From Acidovorax sp. A79 (GTDB lineage Bacteria; Pseudomonadota; Gammaproteobacteria; Burkholderiales; Burkholderiaceae_C), in contig NZ_AP028672.1 in NCBI RefSeq assembly GCF_041154505.1, positions 124,001-188,000 of the forward strand: a stretch of DNA of 64,000 nt, in the 5' to 3' direction. Shown here one piece after another: positions 35,400 through 41,857 of this stretch. How positions within the stretch are numbered: position 1 is the stretch's first letter; each line of letters starts with the position of its first letter. Made by a program: the position numbers and the translations under genes. The notes below the pieces were generated by a model. That model was given only the letters and a program-made list of their open reading frames with translations, was not told the DNA's origin and did not search any database.

Positions 35400-36374
35400 T
35401 CACCGGGCCGCCGCCGGGGCCCGCGCACCCACACGCACCCGCACGACGCCACCCAGCAGCCCGCCCAGTACCCGCTGGCGCGGCGTGCTGGGCCGGTGGG
35501 CCAGCAGCGTGCTGCGGATCATGGCGGGCGTGATGAACTCGGCGTGCTCGAAGCCATGGCCCGCCAGCAGGGCCCGCAGCTCGGCATCGCGCAGGAAACA
35601 CCGCCAGGGTTCGCCCATGCGGCCGAAACGCCGCGCCATCAGGCCCAGCGCCAGCTTGCGGCCCCATTGCAGCGCCCCCGGGCGGCGCACGTAGTCAAAC
35701 ACCAGCACGCTCCCCGGCGCCGCCCCGGCACCGATGCGCGCGAGCGTGGCCTGCACGGCCGAGGGGGCGAGGTACATCGTCACGCCCAGCCAGGAGAACA
35801 CCGTGCGCTGGCCCGCGTCCAGGCCCTGGGCCGCCAGCTGCTCCATGAAATCCTGGCGCTCGAAGTCCACCGGCACATAGGCAGCCCCCGGGGGCATGCA
35901 CAAGCCCGCCGAAGCGGCCAGGCCCCGCTTCCATGCCTGGGTGGACGGGTGGTCCACCTCGAACACGCGCGCCAGGCCGCGCGGCCATTCACCGCGCAAG
36001 GCAAAGGTGTCCAGGCCCGCGCCCAGCACCACGTACTGGGTGGCCCCGGCGGCCACGGCCTCGCGCAGCGTGTCTTCGGCAATGCGGCTGCGCACCGCCA
36101 GCGCGCCGCGCATGGCCTGCGAAAAGCTCCCCGCGTCCCTCGCAAGGCCTTGCGGGCCATCGCCCTCAAGCGCCTGCCGCACCTGCGCGGCCCCGGCGGG
36201 GCCCAGGATGTCCAGCGCCAGCGGGTCGGCGAAGATCTCGCCGCCCTCGATCAACTGGTGCCGGGCGCGCGCGATGCCGCACAGCAGGGCGGTATGGCTG
36301 GGCCGGGCCGATGCCAGCAGCGGCTGCTGCGGGGTGGAGGGGGCAGGTGCGGCGGAGCGGGGTGTGGGTGTCAT
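35400..36374 (-). CDS. SAM-dependent methyltransferase, leucine carboxyl methyltransferase type
   Basis: A 324-residue class I methyltransferase of the LCM/TIGR00027 group. Hallmarks: SRIAEDTLREAVAAGATQYV, then LGAGLDTFALRGEW as the SAM-binding motif and VFEVDHPSTQAWK. FSWLGVTMYLAPSAVQATL is also characteristic. Such enzymes methylate small acids or secondary metabolites; no substrate is known. The start MTPTPRS was chosen at 36374. It is divergent from an AraC-type regulator, which may control it. Confidence 0.88.
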   Translation of the reverse strand: MTPTPRSAAPAPSTPQQPLLASARPSHTALLCGIARARHQLIEGGEIFADPLALDILGPAGAAQVRQALEGDGPQGLARDAGSFSQAMRGALAVRSRIAEDTLREAVAAGATQYVVLGAGLDTFALRGEWPRGLARVFEVDHPSTQAWKRGLAASAGLCMPPGAAYVPVDFERQDFMEQLAAQGLDAGQRTVFSWLGVTMYLAPSAVQATLARIGAGAAPGSVLVFDYVRRPGALQWGRKLALGLMARRFGRMGEPWRCFLRDAELRALLAGHGFEHAEFITPAMIRSTLLAHRPSTPRQRVLGGLLGGVVRVRVGARAPAAAR

Positions 36375-36504
36375 GGTGCGGGTGATTCTGGCGCGCACCG
36401 GCGGTGCCGTCTTGAACGTTTTCGCCAGGCGCGGCGTGCCGCAGGCCTGGCGCCTGGTGGTCCAGCGTTGGGATCCGGGGCGGACCTGTTTACGATGCGG
36501 GCCT

Positions 36505-37374
36505 GTGCGAATCCGGTTCCAGCTCCCTTTTGCCACCGTGGTCCTGCCGCCTGCGTCGCTGGCGGGGTGCATCCGCGCGTACATCACCAAGGACACCACG
36601 CGCCGGGCGCACGGCACGGCGCAAGGCCCGCAGCTCAACCGCTATCCGGCCTCGGTGTACTGCGGCATCGCCTGGTACCTGGAGGGCAGCTCCGAGCAGC
36701 TCGGCCCCGGCCAGCAGGCGGTGCGGGCGCTGCCGGCCACGCTGCTGCTGGGGCCCCAGACCCGGCCGCTGGTGACCCGCAACCCCGGCCCGGTGCGCAC
36801 CTTTGGCGTGGTCTTCCATCCGCAGGCATTCCACCGGCTCACGGGCCTGGACATCAGCACCCTGGTGGACGGACTGCTGCCCGTGCAGGACGTTCTGTCG
36901 CCCGCCTGGCTCGCGCTGTGCGACGGCGTGCGCGCGGCCGCCAGCGATGCGCAGCGGATGGCGCTGCTGGAGGACTTCGTGGCCAGCCAGGAACCTGCGC
37001 ATGCCGAGGCCCCTGCGGCGGGCGCCGCCGCGGCCGTGCGGTGGATGCGCGAATTGCAGGCCCACGCTGCCGCCCGGGGCCTGGGGGGCAGCCTGCGCAG
37101 CCTGGAGCGCCACGTGCGGACCTGGGCCGGCCAGTCGCTGCGGCGCCTTGGCTGGCTGTCGCGGGCGGAAACCACGCTCACGCGGGCCCGGCTGGAGAGC
37201 GAACAGTCGGGGCACGCGCCACGCTGGCACGACGTGGCGCTGGGCGCGGGCTACGCCGACCAGGCCCACCTGTGCCGCGAGACGCAGCGCGTCACGGGCC
37301 AAAGCCCCTCCGAGCTGGCCCGGCGCGTTCAGGCCGAGGACGAAAGCTACTGGCTTTACCGCCTCTGGTCCTGA
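36505..37374 (+). CDS. AraC-family transcriptional regulator
   Basis: A 289-residue protein with an N-terminal domain of about 170 residues and a C-terminal AraC helix-turn-helix (LGGSLRSLERHVRTWAGQSL, GAGYADQAHLCRETQRVTGQ). The domain before it resembles the DUF6597/AraC_N-type region seen in small-molecule-sensing regulators. There is no good ATG, and I chose the GTG at 36505. It is transcribed away from the LCM-type methyltransferase gene, suggesting regulation of that gene. Confidence 0.82.
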   Translation: MRIRFQLPFATVVLPPASLAGCIRAYITKDTTRRAHGTAQGPQLNRYPASVYCGIAWYLEGSSEQLGPGQQAVRALPATLLLGPQTRPLVTRNPGPVRTFGVVFHPQAFHRLTGLDISTLVDGLLPVQDVLSPAWLALCDGVRAAASDAQRMALLEDFVASQEPAHAEAPAAGAAAAVRWMRELQAHAAARGLGGSLRSLERHVRTWAGQSLRRLGWLSRAETTLTRARLESEQSGHAPRWHDVALGAGYADQAHLCRETQRVTGQSPSELARRVQAEDESYWLYRLWS

Positions 37375-37484
37375 GGCCTCGCGCCCCGGGACGGTGCTGG
37401 CGCGGCGGCCAGAAGGCACTGAAGGGGCGGGATGGCCCGTGCCCACGGGCGGTGATTGCCGCCGCGGGGTGCCGGCTGCCTGCA

Positions 37485-37505
37485 TAATGCAAGCTGATTG
37501 CGTTA
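37485..37505. promoter_or_regulatory. Zur/Fur-box-like inverted repeat
   Basis: TAATGCAA-N5-TTGCGTTA: two 8-bp arms with one mismatch, 25 bp before the Fur-family gene start. Symmetry and position suggest an operator for that regulator, which would make the zinc cluster autoregulated. The sequence differs from the usual Zur consensus. Confidence 0.45.
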
Positions 37506-37530
37506 CAGGCGCCGCCGCCCCGCACCCGCC

Positions 37531-38019
37531 ATGCCCACACCCCGCCGCTCCCCCGCCACAGTGCCCGCCGCCACCTGGACCTTGCCCGCCGGCATGCGCG
37601 CCACCCGTGCCACGCGGGCACTGGCGGCGCTGTACGCGGCGCGCCCTGAGGCTGCGTTGTCCGAGGCAGAGGTGGAAGCCGCGCTGGCTGGCGCTGGCGC
37701 CCCCGTCAACAAGGTCACCGTCTACCGCATGCTCGACCGGTTTGCCGCCGCGGGCCTGCTGCACAAGCAGGTGGATGCCGCCCGCGTCACGCGCTACGCG
37801 CTCGCGCCGCAGGGCGACGACGGCGCGGCGCCGCGCTTTGAATGCGATGACTGCCACCGCCAGTTCCGCCTGTCGCAGGGCTCGGCCAAGGTGCGGACCG
37901 CGCTCAGGCAGGTGCTGCAGGCACTGGCCACGGCGGGGCATGAGAGCCTGGCGGTGGACATCGCGGTGCGCGGCCGCTGCGCGGGCTGCGCGCACCCTGC
38001 CGAGGGCGCCGCCGCATGA
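37531..38019 (+). CDS. Fur-family metalloregulator, probably Zur
   Basis: A 162-residue Fur-fold protein. Residues 55-75 include the winged-helix recognition region (PVNKVTVYRMLDRFAAAGLL). The structural zinc site has two Cys pairs, FECDDCHRQF and GRCAGCAHP, as in Fur and Zur. The regulatory His residues typical of Fur are poorly represented, and the neighbouring genes point to zinc rather than iron. I chose the ATG at 37531. It overlaps the ABC ATPase start by 4 nt, so it is translationally coupled to the transporter. Confidence 0.85.
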   Translation: MPTPRRSPATVPAATWTLPAGMRATRATRALAALYAARPEAALSEAEVEAALAGAGAPVNKVTVYRMLDRFAAAGLLHKQVDAARVTRYALAPQGDDGAAPRFECDDCHRQFRLSQGSAKVRTALRQVLQALATAGHESLAVDIAVRGRCAGCAHPAEGAAA

Positions 38020-38696
38020 TCCGCACCCGGGGCCTTTCCTATGCCTACCCCGGCGGCGACGCGCCGCTGCGCTTCCCCGATGTGGATCTGCGCCAGGGCG
38101 GCACGCTGCTGCTGCGGGGGCGCTCGGGCACCGGCAAGTCCACCTGGCTGTCGCTCATCGCCGGCCTGCGGGGTGCCAGCGGCGGCGATCTGTTCGTGGC
38201 GGGCACCCAGCTGGGCACGCAGCGGGGCGCCGAGATTGACGCCTGGCGCGCGCGCAGCATCGGCTTTTTGCCGCAGAAGCTGTACCTCTCCAGCGCGCTC
38301 ACGGTGGCCGACAATCTGGCGCTGGTCTACTTTGCCGCCGGGCTGCCGCGCGACGATGCCGCCATCACCCGTGCCTTGGCGCAGGTGGGCGTGGCCGAAC
38401 TCGCCACGCGCCGGCCGCACCAGCTCTCGGGCGGGCAGGCGCAGCGCGTCGCGCTGGCGCGGGCCGTGCTGCTGTCGCCCGAGCTGCTGCTGGCCGACGA
38501 GCCCACGGCCAGCCTGGACGACGAGGCCGCCGCCGATGCGCTGGACTTGCTGCGGCAAAGCGCCGCCGCCTGCGATGCCAGCCTGGTGATTGCCACGCAC
38601 GACCAGCGCGTGGTGCAGGCCCTGGCCAGCGCGCAGATGCTGGATTTGAACGAAATTGGCCCCGGGCGCTTGCAGGACAAGCGCGAAAAGCTATGA
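38016..38696 (+). CDS. ABC transporter ATPase (LolD/MacB type) of the zinc cluster
   Basis: A 226-residue ATPase with Walker A LRGRSGTGKST (residues 33-43), signature LSGGQAQRVALARA, Walker B LLLADEPTASLDDE and the H-loop ATHDQR. The family (LolD/MacB) works with FtsX-like permeases, and one is encoded next. The C-terminal residues LQDKREKL come from a dispersed palindromic element. Its start overlaps the Fur-family gene (ATGA), and its stop overlaps the permease start (ATGA), so all three are coupled. Confidence 0.9.
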   Translation: MIRTRGLSYAYPGGDAPLRFPDVDLRQGGTLLLRGRSGTGKSTWLSLIAGLRGASGGDLFVAGTQLGTQRGAEIDAWRARSIGFLPQKLYLSSALTVADNLALVYFAAGLPRDDAAITRALAQVGVAELATRRPHQLSGGQAQRVALARAVLLSPELLLADEPTASLDDEAAADALDLLRQSAAACDASLVIATHDQRVVQALASAQMLDLNEIGPGRLQDKREKL

Positions 38697-38710
38697 ATTC
38701 AGTAGCAATC
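38654..38710 (+). repeat. Dispersed palindromic element, copy 5 (forms an ATPase/permease junction)
   Basis: GGGCGCTTGCAGGACAAGCGC, then AGCTATGAATTCAGTAGCA. The sequence AGCTATGAATTC holds both the ATPase stop (TGA, 38694-38696) and the permease start (ATG, 38693-38695), so the translational coupling lies inside the repeat. Confidence 0.68.
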
Positions 38711-39931
38711 AAGCTGGCCCGCCTGTCCTGGCGCTACCTGTGGTCGCGCCCCCTGGCGGCCGTGCTCAACCTGCTGGTGCTCACGCTGGGCCTGGCGGCC
38801 ATCACGCTGGTGCTGCTGGTGGCCACGCAGCTGGACAAGGCGTTCGAGCGCGACCTCGCGGGCATCGACCTCGTGGTGGGCGCCAAGGGCAGCCCGCTGC
38901 AGCTCATCCTGGCGGGGGTGTTCCACATCGACGTGCCCACGGGCAACATTCCGCTGCAGGAGGTGCAGGCGCTGCAGAAGAACCCGCTGGTGGCGCAGGT
39001 CATCCCGCTCAGCCTGGGCGACAGCTACCAGGGTTTTCGCATTGTGGGCACCACGCCCGACTACGTGGCGCACTACGAGGCCGCGCTGGCCGAAGGCGCG
39101 CTGTGGCGCCAGCCCATGGATGCGGTGCTGGGCGCCACCGTGGCGCGCGGCATTGTCAGGGCCGGCCATGGCGGTGCGCCGCTGGTGGGCGCCACCTTTG
39201 TGGGCAGCCACGGGCTGGGCGGGGGAGGGCACGCGCACGGTGACCACCCCTACCGCGTGAGCGGCGTGCTGGCGCCTTGCGGCTGCGTGCTCGACCGGCT
39301 CATCCTCACCAGCACCGAATCCGTCTGGATGGTGCACGAGAGCGCCATGGCCACCGATGACGAGGACCTGGAACTGCTGAAGGACGACCGCGAGGTCACC
39401 GTGGCCCTGGTGCGCTACCGCACGCCGCTCGCCGCCGTCACGCTGCCACGCCGGATCAATGCCGACACGGGCATGCAGGCGGCCGCGCCCGCCATCGAGG
39501 TCACGCGCCTGCTGCGCCTGCTGGGCGTGGGCGCCGATGTGCTGCGCGCCTTTGGCGGCGTGCTGCTGGCCGTGGCGGCCCTCAGCGTGTTCATCGCGCT
39601 GTGGAACGCGGTGCGCGAACGCCGCGCCGACCTGGCCATGCTGCGCATGCTGGGCGCGCCGCCGGGCCGCGTGGCCGGGCTGGTGCTGTGGGAGGCCCTG
39701 TGGCTGGCCGCCATGGCCTGCGCCCTGGGCCTGCTGCTGGGCCACGGCCTGGCCCACGCGCTGGGCTGGGCACTGCAGGCACAGGGCCTGCTGCCCGTCA
39801 GCGGCCTGGTGTGGCTGCCCGCGGAGGCCGGCGTGCCGCTGCTGGCCGCCGGCGTGGCGGCCCTGGCGGCGTTGCTGCCAGCGATGCAGGCCTACCGCAC
39901 CGAGGTCGCGGACCTGCTGAGCCAACCCTGA
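38693..39931 (+). CDS. FtsX-like permease with a His-rich periplasmic loop
   Basis: A 412-residue membrane protein. One N-terminal helix (AAVLNLLVLTLGLAAITLVL) is followed by a long periplasmic domain and three C-terminal helices (FGGVLLAVAALSVFIALW, MLRMLGAPPGRVAGLVLWEA, GVPLLAAGVAALAALLPA). This is the FtsX/MacB layout. A loop at residues 173-185 carries four His (GSHGLGGGGHAHGDH), followed by CGC at 196-198, suggesting metal binding. Similar ABC permeases occur beside zinc-regulated genes, for example in Vibrio zrg-type loci. Its first codons MNSVAIK come from a dispersed repeat. Confidence 0.87.
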   Translation: MNSVAIKLARLSWRYLWSRPLAAVLNLLVLTLGLAAITLVLLVATQLDKAFERDLAGIDLVVGAKGSPLQLILAGVFHIDVPTGNIPLQEVQALQKNPLVAQVIPLSLGDSYQGFRIVGTTPDYVAHYEAALAEGALWRQPMDAVLGATVARGIVRAGHGGAPLVGATFVGSHGLGGGGHAHGDHPYRVSGVLAPCGCVLDRLILTSTESVWMVHESAMATDDEDLELLKDDREVTVALVRYRTPLAAVTLPRRINADTGMQAAAPAIEVTRLLRLLGVGADVLRAFGGVLLAVAALSVFIALWNAVRERRADLAMLRMLGAPPGRVAGLVLWEALWLAAMACALGLLLGHGLAHALGWALQAQGLLPVSGLVWLPAEAGVPLLAAGVAALAALLPAMQAYRTEVADLLSQP

Positions 39932-39968
39932 ATTTCCATTTCCGACCCACCGATTCGAAAGGTTCACC

Positions 39969-40223
39969 ATGAAGAAGCTCTTCACCGCCCTGGCCCTGGC
40001 GCCCCTGCTGCTGGCGGGCGCGCTGGCGCATGCCCAGGGCGCGCATTCCGACAAGGAAACCAAGGCCGATGCCGAGCGCCACCGCTCCATGGCCGCCGCG
40101 CACGAGGCCGCCGCCAAGTGCCTGGAGGCCGGCAAGGGCCACGACACCTGCCAGAAGGAACTCCAGGCCGCGTGCAAGGGTCTGGGCATTGGCAAATACT
40201 GCGGCATGCGCCACATGCACTAA
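39969..40223 (+). CDS. Small secreted Cys/His-rich protein of the zinc cluster
   Basis: An 84-residue protein with a signal peptide (LFTALALAPLLLAGALAHAQ, cleavage near residue 23). The mature 61 residues contain four Cys (51, 61, 69, 78) and six His, ending CGMRHMH. The spacing C-x9-C-x7-C-x8-C suggests two helices joined by disulfides or a metal site. I do not recognise a named family. Its place between the FtsX permease and a DUF3299 gene suggests a periplasmic metal carrier. The ATG has GAAAGG about 8 nt upstream. Confidence 0.8.
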   Translation: MKKLFTALALAPLLLAGALAHAQGAHSDKETKADAERHRSMAAAHEAAAKCLEAGKGHDTCQKELQAACKGLGIGKYCGMRHMH

Positions 40224-40306
40224 AGCTCCCCCCTGAGGCGCTGCGCGCCTTCCCCCCTGAGGGGGGGACGCCCCCGGTGGCCCGGCGGAGCCGGTTCCAC
40301 GGGGGC
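40224..40306 (+). repeat. GC-rich hairpin repeat unit
   Basis: Two hairpins directly follow the small Cys/His gene: GGCGC-TGC-GCGCC (40237-40249) and CCCCCC-TGA-GGGGGG (40252-40266), then ACGCCCCCGGTGGCCCGGCG. Sequences of this kind are, to my recollection, common intergenic repeats in Acidovorax-type genomes, but only one copy lies in this window. It could act as a terminator or mRNA 3'-end stabiliser. Confidence 0.5.
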
Positions 40307-40446
40307 ACTGGCATGGGGGCGCGCCGGTTTTGTCGGGCGCAGCCGCAAATAAGGTCGGGTGGAGTCAAGTGGTTTCTCGACGGCGTTGATGCGGTCATGG
40401 AACAGTTGGCCCTGTGCGCACGGGGCGTTCACGGAAGGGGATTTTT

Positions 40447-41043
40447 ATGCACCATCGTTTGTTGCCTCGGTTTGTGCCCGGGTGCTCTGTCGCTCTGCCT
40501 TTGGCGCTGGCGTTGGGTGTCGGCATCTCCGGCACCGCCCTGGCACAGGGCCAGCCTTCCGCGGCGCCTGCGCTCAGTTCGCCCTTGCCGGCGGGGGCTG
40601 GGGGTGCGCCGGTGGCGGGTGTGCCGTCGGGCTCCGGTGCGGGCTACCACAGCCCGAACAGTCCCATCGCGCCGCTGCCGCAGCGCAATGACGTGGTCCC
40701 CTGGTCGGTGCTGACCGACCTGACCAAGAAAACGACCAAGGACGGCATCCTGCCCGTGTTCAACGACGCGCAAAAGGGCATGGACAAGACCACGCAGCGC
40801 ATCCAGGGCTTCATGATGCCGCTGGACGCCAAGGCCACGCAGACGCACTTCCTGCTCACCTCGGTGCCGCTGACCTGCTCGTTCTGCCTGCCCGGCGGGC
40901 CCGAGAGCATGGTCGAGGTCAAGGCCAAGACGCCCGTGCGCTATTCGCTGGAGCCCGTGGTGGTCGAAGGCAGGTTCACCGTGCTCCACAACGACCAGTA
41001 CGGCCTGTACTACCGCGTGGTCGAGGCCGTGCCGGTGAAATAA
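40447..41043 (+). CDS. DUF3299 periplasmic protein of the zinc cluster
   Basis: A 198-residue exported protein. The signal peptide ends near GTALAQGQ; a low-complexity Ala/Gly/Pro linker follows to about residue 75. The DUF3299 domain then shows VPWSVLTDLTKKT, RIQGFMMPLDAKATQTHFLL and the conserved Cys pair VPLTCSFCLPGGPESMVEV. DUF3299 proteins are often encoded with FtsX-like ABC transporters in zinc-regulated loci. The ATG at 40447 has an AAGGGG site; the frame upstream lacks a signal peptide. Confidence 0.87.
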   Translation: MHHRLLPRFVPGCSVALPLALALGVGISGTALAQGQPSAAPALSSPLPAGAGGAPVAGVPSGSGAGYHSPNSPIAPLPQRNDVVPWSVLTDLTKKTTKDGILPVFNDAQKGMDKTTQRIQGFMMPLDAKATQTHFLLTSVPLTCSFCLPGGPESMVEVKAKTPVRYSLEPVVVEGRFTVLHNDQYGLYYRVVEAVPVK

Positions 41044-41100
41044 TCGCAGGTTGCCGGCGCTTTGCCTGTCCGCGCCGCCCCCGCCCCCTATTTTTTTACC

Positions 41101-41598
41101 GTGACCTCCGCCTTCCGCCCCCGACCAGCCACGCGGCCGCATGCCCTGCGCGGCGCGGGGCAGGGTGCGCGCGGGCAAAAGCGGGGGAGTCGCCGCCTGC
41201 CGTCGCAGGTGGTGCGGCTGGCGCTGGCCTGGCTGCTGCTGGCCCTGGTGGCCGTGCCCACGCTCGGGCGCCTGCACCAGGTGGTGCACGGCGGCGCGCT
41301 GGACCGGGTGCATGCGGGGCAGGCGCTGTCTTCCGCCGCATCCGCGGCGTCCATTGCACCAGGGGCCGCCCCTTCGGCGAGCGGCCACGGCCTGCTGCTG
41401 CCGCTGCTCCTGGGCCACCACGCTCCCGTCGATTGCCTCGTGCTCGACCAGCTCGCGCTGGGCGATGCCCTGCACAGCGCTCCCCTGGCGCTGCCCCATG
41501 CGGTGCCCGCGCAAGCACCGTCCACCGACCCCGCGGGGCGCGTCGCCGTCGCGCATGTCGCGCTGTTCCAGGCGCGCGGCCCGCCCGGCCGGGCCTGA
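41101..41598 (+). CDS. Small membrane protein upstream of znuD (DUF2946-like?)
   Basis: About 165 residues, with an Arg-rich N-terminus, one strong helix (LALAWLLLALVAVPTLG) and a periplasmic tail with LHQVVHGG and HHAPVDCLVLDQLALGDALH. The last pattern, a His pair then D-C-x3-D-Q, recalls short membrane proteins I have seen upstream of metal receptors in Comamonadaceae and the DUF2946 group. The match is from memory. The start is uncertain (GTG at 41101 or TTG at 41062). It may be a metal-handling accessory protein. Confidence 0.6.
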   Translation: MTSAFRPRPATRPHALRGAGQGARGQKRGSRRLPSQVVRLALAWLLLALVAVPTLGRLHQVVHGGALDRVHAGQALSSAASAASIAPGAAPSASGHGLLLPLLLGHHAPVDCLVLDQLALGDALHSAPLALPHAVPAQAPSTDPAGRVAVAHVALFQARGPPGRA

Positions 41599-41705
41599 AG
41601 CACCACGCCCCGGGCCTTTTCCACGCGCCGGCCGCCCCCGCCTCTGCCGCAGGGCCGCGAACGCCGCCGGAGCAGGTTCCCCCACGGCGCACCCCGTGCT
41701 TCGTT

Positions 41706-41773
41706 TACATCAAAACTCCTGATTTCATAGCTGCCAGCGCTTGACCATCAAGCGCTGGAGGCATTTTTTATTC
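41706..41773 (-). repeat. Dispersed palindromic element, copy 6 (hairpin upstream of znuD)
   Basis: On the plus strand CCAGCGCTTGA (41734-41744) pairs perfectly with TCAAGCGCTGG (41748-41758) around a 3-base loop, the best stem of the family. ATAGC is at 41728-41732 and AGGCATTTTTTATT follows. The stem plus T-run could terminate or attenuate transcription before znuD. Confidence 0.78.
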
Positions 41774-41857
41774 ATGGCTTCCCGCCCCGTGGCGTGAAGC
41801 CGCGCGCTGCACGCCTGGCCTGGCCGGCGCGGCGCGCCCCCTGTTGCAAGCATCACC

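Noticed and set aside
34735..35667. Upstream extension of the TetR frame to about 552 residues.
   Set aside because: It crosses msrA on the opposite strand and the TetR operator; TetR proteins of this type are about 200-240 residues.
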